Origin: Polynucleobacter sp. AP-Elch-400A-B2
Lineage (GTDB): Bacteria > Pseudomonadota > Gammaproteobacteria > Burkholderiales > Burkholderiaceae
Length of the DNA stretch: 64,000 bases
Reading direction: 5' to 3'
NCBI RefSeq assembly: GCF_018688355.1
Contig: NZ_CP061317.1
Location: 1,806,091-1,870,090 of the forward strand
Each line of letters starts with the position of its first letter. Positions within the stretch are counted from its first letter, which is position 1. This document shows, piece after piece, positions 51,225 to 59,608 of this stretch. The position numbers and the translations under genes were made by a program. The notes under the pieces are model-generated. The model searched no databases, was not told the DNA's origin, and saw nothing but the letters and a program-made list of their open reading frames with translations.

Positions 51225-51749
51225 TCAGGAAATTTTTTTCAGAGTCTGCTGATATCGCTGCGCATTTTTGACATAACGATCAGCAATATCTTCGATGCCA
51301 GTAATTTGCTCTGGGGTCAGCGTCTTCACTGCTTTAGCGGGTGAGCCCAAAATCATCGAACCATCCGGAAATTCTTTACCTTCTGTGACTAATGCTCCGG
51401 CACCTACTAAACAGTTCTTACCAATTTTGGCGCCATTCAAAATTACGGCACCAATCCCAATCAAACTACCGTCACCAATTTGGCAACCGTGGAGCATCAC
51501 TTGATGTCCAACGGTAACGTGCTTACCAAGGGTGAGGGGATAGCCAGGGTCAGTATGCAAGACAGATGCATCTTGCACATTACTGCCCTCGCCAATTTGT
51601 ATCAGATCATTATCGCCACGGATCACGACCTTGGGCCACACACTCGCATTTTTGTGAAGCTCGACCCTGCCAATCACTTCTGCGCTCTCGGCAACCCAAG
51701 CTCCCTCGTCTAAGCGAGGAGCATTTCCATCTAGTTCAAATATAGCCAT
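51225..51749 (-). CDS. Gamma carbonic anhydrase-family protein (YrdA-like)
   Basis: The 174-residue protein is a left-handed beta-helix trimer-type enzyme with hexapeptide repeats (VIGRVELHKNASVW, IGEGSNVQDASVLH, IGDGSLIGIGAVIL). The three metal-ligand His are placed as in the family, in VLHTD and VTVGHQVMLHG. A C-terminal helix ends QRYQQTLKKIS. Bacterial YrdA/PaaY-type members include carbonic anhydrases and thioesterases. It lies just downstream of amt on the minus strand, with a 35-base gap. Confidence 0.9.
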   Translation of the reverse strand: MAIFELDGNAPRLDEGAWVAESAEVIGRVELHKNASVWPKVVIRGDNDLIQIGEGSNVQDASVLHTDPGYPLTLGKHVTVGHQVMLHGCQIGDGSLIGIGAVILNGAKIGKNCLVGAGALVTEGKEFPDGSMILGSPAKAVKTLTPEQITGIEDIADRYVKNAQRYQQTLKKIS

Positions 51750-51784
51750 GACCCATTATAGGTAATGGCTATATTTAAGACAGC

Positions 51785-53002
51785 CTACCAGTTAGACTCA
51801 CGATCCGGACTTGCAGAAATACGGTGAATACTTAAGTCAGCACCTTCGTACTCTTCTTCTTGTGACATCCGGAGACCTAAAACAGCTTTTAGCAATCCAT
51901 AGACCACAAAACCACTTACGAGTGCAATAGCAACTCCTAAGCCACTGCCGATCAACTGTCCTAAAAAAGTCACCCCGCCAAGACCGCCTAGTGCTTTTAG
52001 GCCAAAAATACCTGCAGCCAAGCCACCCCATAAACCGCATAAACCATGCAGTGGCCAGACGCCCAAAACGTCATCAATCTTCCAACGGTTTTGCACTAAG
52101 GTAAACATATAGACAAAGAGAGCGCCAGCAATTAAGCCAACTACCAAAGCGCCCATCGGGTGCATGAGATCTGAGCCAGCACAAACTGCTACCAAACCAG
52201 CTAAAGGCCCGTTGTAAGTAAAGCCTGGATCATTGCGACCAATCATCCATGCAGCCAAAGTGCCACCAACCATCGCCATGAGGGAATTCATGGCCACCAA
52301 ACCACTGACTTTATCTATCGTCTGTGCACTCATTACGTTAAATCCAAACCAACCTACCGCCAAAATCCAAGCGCCCAATGCCAAGAATGGAATACTAGAT
52401 GGTGGATGCGCAGCAACGTTGCCATCCTTGGTGTAGCGACCGCGACGAGCACCCAAGAGAATGACGGCTGGCAATGCGATCCAACCACCTACCGCGTGCA
52501 CCACAACCGATCCCGCAAAGTCATGAAACTCTTCGCCAGTCAGTGCCTTGATCCAAGCTTGAATACCATAATGCTGGTTCCAGGCAATACCTTCGAAGAA
52601 GGGATAAATGAAGCCCACCAGAATAAAAGTAGCAATCAGCTGGGGATTGAACTTCGCACGCTCTGCAATACCGCCAGAGATAATTGCTGGAATGGCAGCA
52701 GCAAAGGTCAACAAGAAAAAGAATTTAACTAGTTCATAGCCATTTTTCTCGGCCAAGATTTCGGCGCCAGAGAAAAAGTCAACGCCGTAAGCAATGCTGT
52801 ATCCAATAAAGAAATAGGCGATGGTTGACACTGCAAAGTCCACCAAGATTTTGACCAAAGCATTGACTTGGTTCTTTTTGCGTACAGTGCCGAGCTCAAG
52901 AAATGCAAATCCTGCATGCATAGCCAAGACCATGATAGCGCCGAGCAAAATAAATAAGACATCACTGCCTGATTTCAAAGTTTCCACCGAAATACCCCCC
53001 AT
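51785..53002 (-). CDS. amt: Ammonium transporter
   Basis: Amt is a trimeric membrane channel for ammonium uptake. The 405-residue protein has eleven helices with MVLAMHAGFAFLELGTVRKK, WNQHYGIQAW, the first pore His in SVVVHAVGGWIALPAVIL, FGFNVMSAQTIDKV and the second in LHGLCGLWGGLAAGIFGL. The ATG at 53002 lacks a clear Shine-Dalgarno; a GTG at 52987 preceded by GGGGGG is possible. No glnK is adjacent within the window. A perfect NtrC-type palindrome lies 49 bases upstream. Confidence 0.95.
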   Translation of the reverse strand: MGGISVETLKSGSDVLFILLGAIMVLAMHAGFAFLELGTVRKKNQVNALVKILVDFAVSTIAYFFIGYSIAYGVDFFSGAEILAEKNGYELVKFFFLLTFAAAIPAIISGGIAERAKFNPQLIATFILVGFIYPFFEGIAWNQHYGIQAWIKALTGEEFHDFAGSVVVHAVGGWIALPAVILLGARRGRYTKDGNVAAHPPSSIPFLALGAWILAVGWFGFNVMSAQTIDKVSGLVAMNSLMAMVGGTLAAWMIGRNDPGFTYNGPLAGLVAVCAGSDLMHPMGALVVGLIAGALFVYMFTLVQNRWKIDDVLGVWPLHGLCGLWGGLAAGIFGLKALGGLGGVTFLGQLIGSGLGVAIALVSGFVVYGLLKAVLGLRMSQEEEYEGADLSIHRISASPDRESNW

Positions 53003-53050
53003 GTTTTTTGCATCATTATGGGGAATATTAAGACCGAATTCGGGCTTTAA

Positions 53051-53067
53051 TGCACTAATCTAGTGCA
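53051..53067 (-). promoter_or_regulatory. NtrC-type binding site upstream of amt
   Basis: TGCACTA-ATC-TAGTGCA is a perfect 17-base palindrome matching the NtrC pattern TGCAC-N7-GTGCA. It lies between amt and the divergent Rap1a-like gene. I could not find a sigma54 -24/-12 promoter on either side, so promoter type remains open. Confidence 0.75.
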
Positions 53068-53123
53068 ATTTAATACCTGGAATAGGTTTATTATGAAATT
53101 TACATACACCCAAGGGAGAACCC

Positions 53124-53486
53124 ATGAAAAAAATATTAGCTCTACTAGCCGCCTTAGGCACATTTTCTGGCTTTACCCATGCCCAAGAAAAAGTTCAAGT
53201 ACTGAGCACCCAAGAACTTGTGAACGTTTGCAAGTTCCCCTCTAGTCCGGAGTCACGTAGCTTCTGTATAGGCTATACAACCGCTATTTACGACACTTAT
53301 TTGGCTACACGCCACCCACAGCGCGCAAAGCCGTATATCTGCGTAAAGCAACCTGCACCATCACGTGACGAAGTCATTGGTGAATTTGTAAAGTTTGGAC
53401 AATCCAATCAACAGACTGCTGATAAACCTGCGGCAGGTGTTTTCTTGGGCTTCTTGGCGTCACGCTTCCCTTGTGCCAAAAAATAA
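53124..53486 (+). CDS. Rap1a/Tai-family small secreted protein
   Basis: The 120-residue protein has a Sec signal peptide (MKKILALLAALGTFSGFTHA) and the Rap1a/Tai fold pattern: an N-terminal ELVNVCKFP, SFCIGYTTAIYDTYLA, then ICVKQ and a C-terminal VFLGFLASRFPCAKK. Four Cys can form two disulfides. The family is named for immunity proteins that neutralise type VI amidase effectors (Ssp/Tae), but many members are orphan periplasmic proteins. No effector or T6SS gene is nearby, so the immunity role is not supported here. Confidence 0.82.
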   Translation: MKKILALLAALGTFSGFTHAQEKVQVLSTQELVNVCKFPSSPESRSFCIGYTTAIYDTYLATRHPQRAKPYICVKQPAPSRDEVIGEFVKFGQSNQQTADKPAAGVFLGFLASRFPCAKK

Positions 53487-53541
53487 TCTAAGCCACTAAG
53501 TTATCTAGCCAATTCAATCTATAGACTAAGGAATAGTTGAT

Positions 53542-53829
53542 ATGAAAAAAATTATTGTTATTACTGCTGCAACTTTAGCAATCGCAGGCTGCTCCAACAT
53601 GAGCAATACAGAACAACGCACTTTATCTGGCGCTAGCATTGGCGCAGCTGCCGGTGCAGTTGGCACCGCTATTTTCCACGGCAACCCAATCTGGGGAGCA
53701 GTCGGCGGTGCAGCAGTGGGTGCAGCTTCTGGTTACGTATACGATGCCTATAAAAAAGAGCAGGCTTCCGAGTACAACTCTGGGTACAGCGCCGGAAAAA
53801 ATAATCAACCTGCTAAAGCTCCGCAGTAA
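53542..53829 (+). CDS. Glycine-zipper lipoprotein
   Basis: The 95-residue protein has a lipoprotein signal with lipobox LAIAGC (Cys17 as lipid attachment) and two glycine-zipper stretches: LSGASIGAAAGAVGTAIFHG and PIWGAVGGAAVGAASGYVYD, an OmpA-linked/YMGG-like pattern. The tail is polar (EYNSGYSAGKNNQPAKAPQ). It presumably sits in the outer membrane or periplasm; function is unknown. It follows the Rap1a-like gene by 55 bases and is terminated by a shared hairpin. Confidence 0.85.
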   Translation: MKKIIVITAATLAIAGCSNMSNTEQRTLSGASIGAAAGAVGTAIFHGNPIWGAVGGAAVGAASGYVYDAYKKEQASEYNSGYSAGKNNQPAKAPQ

Positions 53830-53854
53830 TACTTCACTTTTCTAGTAGCAGGAA

Positions 53855-53895
53855 AAGAAAAAACCGACCTGCGTAATTCAAGTCGGTTTTTTCTT
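53855..53895. terminator. Bidirectional terminator between the lipoprotein gene and htpG
   Basis: AAGAAAAAACCGAC and GTCGGTTTTTTCTT form a perfect 14-bp stem with a 13-base loop, A-rich on one side and T-rich on the other. It serves both convergent genes. Confidence 0.93.
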
Positions 53896-53910
53896 AAGAG
53901 CTTCAGTGAA

Positions 53911-55812
53911 TTAAGCCAGTAAGAGCTGATTGATACGCTTAACATAAGCAGCTGGATCATTCAATTGACCACCCTCAGCCAAGAGCGCCTGATCAAATAA
54001 GACCTGAGTCCATTCATCAAAGTGCTGGTCATCGGATTTCAGCTTCAGTAGCAAAGGATGCTCTGGGTTGATTTCCAGAATAGGCTTAGTATCTGGCGCC
54101 TGCTGACCTGCAGCTTTAAGCATGCGCAATAAGTTTCCGGAGAGCTCGTTCTCATCAGAAACTAAACAGGCTGGAGAATCTGTCAAGCGGAAAGTCACAC
54201 GCACATCCTTCACCTTGTCTTCTAGAGCCGCTTTCATGCGATCGAGCAAGTCCTTGAAATTCTTCTCAGTTTCTTCATGCTCTTTTTTTTCTTTCTCATC
54301 ACTGAGGCTACCGAGATCAAGTCCACCCTTTGCTACCGAAGTCATCTGCTTACCATCAAACTCAGTAAAGAAAGAAAGCATCCATTCATCTACCCGATCG
54401 GTGAGTAGCAATACTTCGACACCCTTCTTGCGGAAGATCTCTAAATGTGGGCTATTTTTAGCAGCATTAAAAGTATCGCCAGTCACGTAATAAATCTTGC
54501 CCTGACCTTCCTTCATGCGTGAAATGTATTCAACTAAGGAAACAGTTTGATCCGCAGAATCGATGTGTGTACTTGCAAAACGCAAGAGCTTGAGGATGCG
54601 CTCTTGATTTGGCTGATCTTCACCAATGCCTTCTTTAAGCACTTGTCCAAACTGAGTCCAGAAGGTGCGGTACTTTTCTTTTTTAGAATCGTCATCGCTA
54701 TTGGCCAGATCCTCCAACATACTTAGTACACGCTTGGTAGAGCTTTCGCGAATGATTTTGACGTCACGTGATTCCTGCAGAATTTCACGGGAAACGTTTA
54801 AAGGCAAATCTGTTGAATCAACAACACCAGTGACAAAGCGTAAATACATGGGCATTAATTGCTCAGCATCATCCATGATGAATACCCGCTTCACATACAA
54901 CTTAATACCGCCACGCTTATTACGATCCCATAAATCAAATGGTGCACGTGCGGGTACATACAGTAGTTGCGTAAATTCACTACGGCCTTCAACCCTATTT
55001 AGGGAATGGCACAAAGGGTTTTCGTAGTCGTGAGACAAGTGCTTATAAAACTCGTCATATTGCTCTTGCGTGATCTCCGATTTAGAGCGCGCCCATAGAG
55101 CGCTCGACTGGTTGATGCTCTCAAGCTCATCCTTGATTACTTGTTCTTTTTTATCCGCGTCCCACTCTTCTTTATTCATCTGAATCGGCAAAGAGATGTG
55201 ATCAGAGTATTTACGAATAATCGACTTGAGCTTATGCGTGGATAGGAAATCGTCCTCACCTTCACGTAAATGCATCGTGATCGATGTTCCACGTTGCGGA
55301 CGATCAATACTTTCTACGGTAAATTCGCCCGAACCATCGGACTCCCAACGAACTCCATCTGTCGCTGGCAGACCAGCACGACGCGTCTCTACAGTAATAC
55401 GGTCGGCCACAATAAATGCCGAATAAAAACCTACCCCAAACTGACCAATTAAAGCGGCATCTTTTTGTTGATCACCAGATAACTTAGAGAAAAATTCTTT
55501 TGTACCCGAGCGAGCAATGGTGCCCAAGTTAGCAATGGCTTCATCGCGGCTCATGCCGATGCCATTATCAGAAATAGTCACGGTTCTGGCAGCCTGATCA
55601 AAACTGACTTTGATCTTCAGATCAGGATCATCGCCATACCACTCAGGGTGTTCGATCCCCTCAAAGCGCAGCTTATCTGAAGCATCGGATGCATTCGAGA
55701 TCAACTCACGTAGAAAAATTTCCTTATTGGAGTACAAGGAATGGATCATCAGTTGTAAAAGTTGCTTTACCTCGGCCTGAAAGCCTAAAGTTTCTTTACT
55801 AGCTACAGTCAT
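53911..55812 (-). CDS. htpG: Molecular chaperone HtpG (Hsp90)
   Basis: HtpG is the bacterial Hsp90 dimeric ATP-dependent chaperone. I choose ATG 55812 (MTVASKETLGFQAEV), preceded by AGAGGAAA; an in-frame ATG at 55833 lacks a ribosome site. The ~633-residue protein has IFLRELISNASDASDKLR, the GHKL ATP site (DNGIGMSRDEAI, IGQFGVGFYSAF), the catalytic Arg loop LPLNVSREILQESRDV and a full C-terminal dimerisation domain. A near-consensus heat-shock promoter lies at 55858-55885. Confidence 0.98.
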   Translation of the reverse strand: MTVASKETLGFQAEVKQLLQLMIHSLYSNKEIFLRELISNASDASDKLRFEGIEHPEWYGDDPDLKIKVSFDQAARTVTISDNGIGMSRDEAIANLGTIARSGTKEFFSKLSGDQQKDAALIGQFGVGFYSAFIVADRITVETRRAGLPATDGVRWESDGSGEFTVESIDRPQRGTSITMHLREGEDDFLSTHKLKSIIRKYSDHISLPIQMNKEEWDADKKEQVIKDELESINQSSALWARSKSEITQEQYDEFYKHLSHDYENPLCHSLNRVEGRSEFTQLLYVPARAPFDLWDRNKRGGIKLYVKRVFIMDDAEQLMPMYLRFVTGVVDSTDLPLNVSREILQESRDVKIIRESSTKRVLSMLEDLANSDDDSKKEKYRTFWTQFGQVLKEGIGEDQPNQERILKLLRFASTHIDSADQTVSLVEYISRMKEGQGKIYYVTGDTFNAAKNSPHLEIFRKKGVEVLLLTDRVDEWMLSFFTEFDGKQMTSVAKGGLDLGSLSDEKEKKEHEETEKNFKDLLDRMKAALEDKVKDVRVTFRLTDSPACLVSDENELSGNLLRMLKAAGQQAPDTKPILEINPEHPLLLKLKSDDQHFDEWTQVLFDQALLAEGGQLNDPAAYVKRINQLLLA

Positions 55813-55857
55813 GCGTATTTCCTCTTCCCTCATTAATCAATAAATATCACCTCCAGT

Positions 55858-55885
55858 AAATGGGGCTTATTTCATACATTTCAAG
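55858..55885 (-). promoter_or_regulatory. Sigma32 heat-shock promoter of htpG
   Basis: On the minus strand the sequence is CTTGAAA, 13 bases, then CCCCATTT, matching the sigma32 consensus CTTGAAA-N11/16-CCCCATNT at every defined position. It lies 45 bases upstream of the htpG start. Confidence 0.93.
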
Positions 55886-55903
55886 ATCTACACCATGAGA
55901 AAT

Positions 55904-56314
55904 TTAACCCTGATGTGGCTTTGAATGTTTCTCCGCCACAGGTAATTCAGCCTTCTTCCAAGCACTAAAACCGCCTTCTAGATGACAAATACTTGGCACC
56001 CCCATTTTTTGAAGGGTTTCAGTTGCTAAAGCAGAGCGCCATGCAGATGCGCAATAAAGCACTAAACGCTTACCTTCACCAAAAATAGGCTTGTAATAAG
56101 GACTATCTGGATCAACCCAAAATTCCAGCATGCCACGAGGCGCATGAATTGCACCTGGAATCATGCCATCACGTTCCAACTCCCTCACATCCCGAATATC
56201 TACAAATACTGTGTTTTGATCATCTAGAAATTGTTGCGCTTGCTCTAAGGGCACAGTCTCAATTTGTGCCATCGCATTGGTAATTAATTCTTGATAACCT
56301 AATTTTAATTTCAT
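55904..56314 (-). CDS. Rhodanese-domain protein
   Basis: The 136-residue protein is a single rhodanese (sulfurtransferase) domain: VFVDIRDVRELERDGMIPGA and IHAPRGMLEFW, the active-site Cys in LVLYCASAWRSALA, and the closing GGFSAWKKAELPV. It has no signal peptide; about 25 N-terminal residues precede the domain. The physiological sulfur acceptor is unknown. It lies immediately upstream of htpG on the minus strand, and the htpG promoter sits in the gap between the two. Confidence 0.9.
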   Translation of the reverse strand: MKLKLGYQELITNAMAQIETVPLEQAQQFLDDQNTVFVDIRDVRELERDGMIPGAIHAPRGMLEFWVDPDSPYYKPIFGEGKRLVLYCASAWRSALATETLQKMGVPSICHLEGGFSAWKKAELPVAEKHSKPHQG

Positions 56315-56395
56315 CCAAATCTCCTAAATTGCTAATACTTTTATTCGATCATTCTTAAGAGCGTTATATCGATTCCGCCCTGATAATATGTAGCT

Positions 56396-57658
56396 ATGAA
56401 CTTTACCCCTACCGAGCTTGGTGCCAGCATTATTTTTGCCATCGCAGTGCTACATACGTTTTGTACTTCGTATTTTGAGGCTTTCGCTAAAAAATCTCCA
56501 AAACACGCTGGCTTATGGCATCTCCTGGGTGAAGTAGAAATCGTTTTTGGATTTTGGGCGGCTATCCTCATTATTTTCATGTGGCTTGCCAATGATCTAG
56601 CTACAGCGAAAGAGTACGCCAACAAACGTAACTTTACTGAGCCACTATTTGTTTTTGCCATTATGGTGGTCGCCGGTAGCAAACCGATTTTGCATTTTTC
56701 GACCCAGTTGCTTTACAAACTCGGTAAGGTAATTCAACTCGTCTTACGCACCAAGCAAGCTCCCACGCTCTATTTCTTGACTCTGAGCATCACACCTTTG
56801 TTGGGCTCGTTGATTACTGAGCCTGCAGCAATGACCCTAGCAGCATTCTTATTACGCGACCTAGTCTATCGCCATAAATGTTCGACTCCACTGCTGTTCG
56901 GTACCCTGGGTGTGCTGTTTGTCAATATTTCGATCGGCGGCACGCTGACTAATTTTGCAGCACCGCCAGTGCTGATGGTGGCATCCACTTGGGGTTGGAG
57001 CAGCGCTTTCATGTTCGCCAATTTTGGCCTTGAAGCAATGGTCGCCATTTTTATTAATGCAACAATCGTAACGCTACTCTTTCATAAGCAATTAGTTGAG
57101 CCTACGAGCAAAGCTGATCACGTTCGTATTCCACTCACCATTACAGCCATTCATCTACTCTTTTTACTAGGCATCGTAGCTTTTGCACATGACCCAGTGA
57201 TCTTCATGTGGCTACTGCTCTTTTTCATTGGTTTCACCACCGCCTATCCAAAACATCAAAGCCCACTCATCTTGCGTGAAGCTTTGTTGGTGGGATTCTT
57301 CTTGGCCGGACTAGTAGTGCTTGGCGGACTGCAAGGTTGGTGGTTACAACCTATTCTGGAAACGATGAGTCCTACCGCAGTGTTTTATGGAAGTCTGGCA
57401 ATAACGGCTATTACTGATAATGCAGCGCTCACCTACTTAGGCTCTTTAGTAGAGGGCACTTCCCCAGAATTCAAGCTTGCTTTAGTTGGCGGTGCAGTAG
57501 GAGGCGGCGGTCTAACCGTCATCGCCAATGCCCCCAACCCTGCTGGACTAGCTATTTTGCGCAGTTACTTCCCCAATGCAGCCGTTTCCGCAGGCTTGCT
57601 ATTGGTAGCCGCTATTCCACCAACCATAGTCGCGATTCTGACCCTACGTCTGCTCTAA
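56396..57658 (+). CDS. Putative Na+/H+ antiporter
   Basis: The 420-residue membrane protein has about ten helices and matches the putative Na+/H+ antiporter family: FAIAVLHTFCTSYFEAFAKK at the N-terminus, HLLGEVEIVFGFWAAILIIF, TPLLGSLITEPAAMTLAAFL, VNISIGGTLTNFAAPPVLMV and ITAITDNAALTYLGSLVEGT. The repeated half-motifs with Asp/Asn in membrane resemble the NhaD/ArsB fold. Function is by family only. It is single, 57 bases before miaB. Confidence 0.85.
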   Translation: MNFTPTELGASIIFAIAVLHTFCTSYFEAFAKKSPKHAGLWHLLGEVEIVFGFWAAILIIFMWLANDLATAKEYANKRNFTEPLFVFAIMVVAGSKPILHFSTQLLYKLGKVIQLVLRTKQAPTLYFLTLSITPLLGSLITEPAAMTLAAFLLRDLVYRHKCSTPLLFGTLGVLFVNISIGGTLTNFAAPPVLMVASTWGWSSAFMFANFGLEAMVAIFINATIVTLLFHKQLVEPTSKADHVRIPLTITAIHLLFLLGIVAFAHDPVIFMWLLLFFIGFTTAYPKHQSPLILREALLVGFFLAGLVVLGGLQGWWLQPILETMSPTAVFYGSLAITAITDNAALTYLGSLVEGTSPEFKLALVGGAVGGGGLTVIANAPNPAGLAILRSYFPNAAVSAGLLLVAAIPPTIVAILTLRLL

Positions 57659-57715
57659 ACCACTTATCCCGTAAAATCTGAGCTTCGCCCCCAGCTATAA
57701 ACCTGAGAACGGCAT

Positions 57716-59074
57716 ATGAAAAAGCTCTATATCAAAACCTTTGGCTGTCAAATGAACGAGTACGACTCGGGCAAGATGGCCGACCTCCTACATGCCAATG
57801 AAGGCATGGTCATGACTGATACTCCCGAAGATGCAGATGTGGTTCTATTGAACACTTGCTCGATTCGTGAAAAAGCCGAAGACAAAGTATTTTCAGATTT
57901 AGGTCGTCTGCGTGAACTCAAGAAAACCAAACCCGATTTATTGATTGGTGTTGGCGGTTGCGTTGCCAGTCAAGAAGGTCAACAAATTATTAGCAGAGCT
58001 CCCTATGTGGATGTGGTCTTCGGCCCACAAACACTGCATCGCTTGTCTGATCTCATTACACAACGTCGCGAAACTGGCAGGCCTCAAGTGGATATCTCTT
58101 TTCCAGAAATAGAAAAGTTTGATCATCTACCCGCCTCTCGTCAAACTCGTGGCTCTGCTTATGTTTCCATCATGGAAGGTTGCTCAAAGTATTGCAGCTA
58201 CTGCGTAGTTCCCTACACTCGCGGTGAAGAAGTATCGCGTCCCTTTGATGATGTATTGACTGAAGTGGCTGGCCTTGCATCTCAAGGTGTCAAAGAAATT
58301 GTCTTGCTCGGTCAAAATGTGAATGCTTATCTTGGCAAGATGGGTGGCACGGAAGAGATTGCAGACTTTGCACTACTGATTGAATACATCGCAGAAATAC
58401 CGGGAGTTGAAAGAATTCGTTTTACTACCAGCCACCCAAAAGAATTTACCCAGCGCTTGATTGATGTCTATGCAAAAGTTCCTAAGCTGATGAGCCACTT
58501 GCATCTACCAGTTCAGCACGCATCCGACTCCATTTTATCTGCGATGAAACGTGGCTATACCGCCCTTGAATATAAAAGCATTATTCGCAAGATGCGCGCT
58601 GTGAGGCCCGACCTGACCCTCTCAAGCGACTTCATAGTCGGCTTTCCAGGTGAGACTGATGAGGATTTTGCAAAACTTCTGAAGATGGTTGAAGAACTCA
58701 ATTTTGATAATAGTTTTTGCTTTATCTTCAGCGCGCGCCCTGGTACACCCGCCGCCAATTTGAGCGATGACACTTCCTATGAAGTCAAGCTCAAGCGACT
58801 TCAAACCCTACTTGCGCTAGTTGAGTCTCAAGCAAATCAGATTAGTAAAAATATGCTGGGTAATACCGAGCGAGTTTTAGTTGAAGGTCTAGCAAAAGAT
58901 GGTGTAAACCTACAAGGTCGCGCCACCAATAATCGGGTCATTCACTTTACCGCACCAGATGCAGATATTGAATCGCTCATTGGTCAAATCGTAGACATCC
59001 GCATCACTGAAGTACTCAATTACACGCTTCGAGGCGATCTCATCAGTGAGCTCACTTCTACGCAAACCTATTAA
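57716..59074 (+). CDS. miaB: tRNA-2-methylthio-N6-dimethylallyladenosine synthase
   Basis: MiaB is a radical-SAM methylthiotransferase that adds a methylthio group to i6A37 in tRNAs reading U-starting codons. The 452-residue protein has the N-terminal domain with KTFGCQMNEYDSGKM, LNTCSIREKAE and VGGCVASQ (three Cys for the auxiliary cluster). The radical-SAM motif is in EGCSKYCSYCVVPYTRGEE, and a C-terminal TRAM domain follows. It leads a run ybeY-ybeX-lnt; ybeZ/phoH, usually next to miaB, is absent. Confidence 0.97.
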   Translation: MKKLYIKTFGCQMNEYDSGKMADLLHANEGMVMTDTPEDADVVLLNTCSIREKAEDKVFSDLGRLRELKKTKPDLLIGVGGCVASQEGQQIISRAPYVDVVFGPQTLHRLSDLITQRRETGRPQVDISFPEIEKFDHLPASRQTRGSAYVSIMEGCSKYCSYCVVPYTRGEEVSRPFDDVLTEVAGLASQGVKEIVLLGQNVNAYLGKMGGTEEIADFALLIEYIAEIPGVERIRFTTSHPKEFTQRLIDVYAKVPKLMSHLHLPVQHASDSILSAMKRGYTALEYKSIIRKMRAVRPDLTLSSDFIVGFPGETDEDFAKLLKMVEELNFDNSFCFIFSARPGTPAANLSDDTSYEVKLKRLQTLLALVESQANQISKNMLGNTERVLVEGLAKDGVNLQGRATNNRVIHFTAPDADIESLIGQIVDIRITEVLNYTLRGDLISELTSTQTY

Positions 59075-59075
59075 G

Positions 59076-59552
59076 ATGACTACCAAGCAACCATCCCCCT
59101 CTAAATTAGAGATTAATATTCAGTTTGCCAGTACTGCAATTGAAGAAAAAGTTTTGGCGATTGCCTCTCAAGTAGCAATCAAAAAATGGGTGAAGGCAGC
59201 GGTTGGATTGAATGGCCTAATCACCTTACGCTTTGTTAATACAGCTGAAGGGAAAAAGCTCAATTTTGCCTTTCGTAGTAAAGACTATGCGACCAATGTT
59301 CTCACTTTTCCATATGAGCTCAGCAACCAGACTTTGACTGCAGACATTATTTTTTGCCTCCCCGTGATTCAAAAAGAGGCCTCAGAACAAAGTAAGGCTA
59401 TTAAAGCCCACTTAGCCCATCTGATTATTCATGGCTGCTTACATGCCCGAGGCCTTGACCATGAGGGCAATAAAGAAGCGAAAAAAATGGAAGCTAAAGA
59501 AATTGCCCTTCTAAAGTCCTTAGGCTTTGCAAATCCCTACGCACCCATTTAA
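59076..59552 (+). CDS. ybeY: Endoribonuclease YbeY
   Basis: YbeY is a zinc-dependent RNase involved in 16S rRNA 3' maturation and ribosome quality control. From ATG 59076 it is about 158 residues. Motifs are FAFRSKDYATNVLTFPYE and the metal-binding HGxxHxxGxDH in IIHGCLHARGLDHEGNKEAK. A GTG start at 59046 inside miaB is in frame but has no ribosome site; the ATG lies one base after the miaB stop, implying coupling. The central region is slightly divergent, but all three His are present. Confidence 0.92.
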   Translation: MTTKQPSPSKLEINIQFASTAIEEKVLAIASQVAIKKWVKAAVGLNGLITLRFVNTAEGKKLNFAFRSKDYATNVLTFPYELSNQTLTADIIFCLPVIQKEASEQSKAIKAHLAHLIIHGCLHARGLDHEGNKEAKKMEAKEIALLKSLGFANPYAPI

Positions 59553-59608
59553 AGCAGCTTTAAGACCTCCTTCATTGAATTTACTTATTTCTGCGATATT
59601 CTTGCAAT

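Noticed and set aside
52985..53050. Sigma54 promoter for amt
   Set aside because: No GG-N10-GC arrangement is present on the minus strand between the NtrC-type site and the start codon.
53124..53829. Toxin-antitoxin or effector-immunity pair (Rap1a-like plus glycine-zipper protein)
   Set aside because: The second protein is a typical glycine-zipper lipoprotein with no amidase or toxin motifs.
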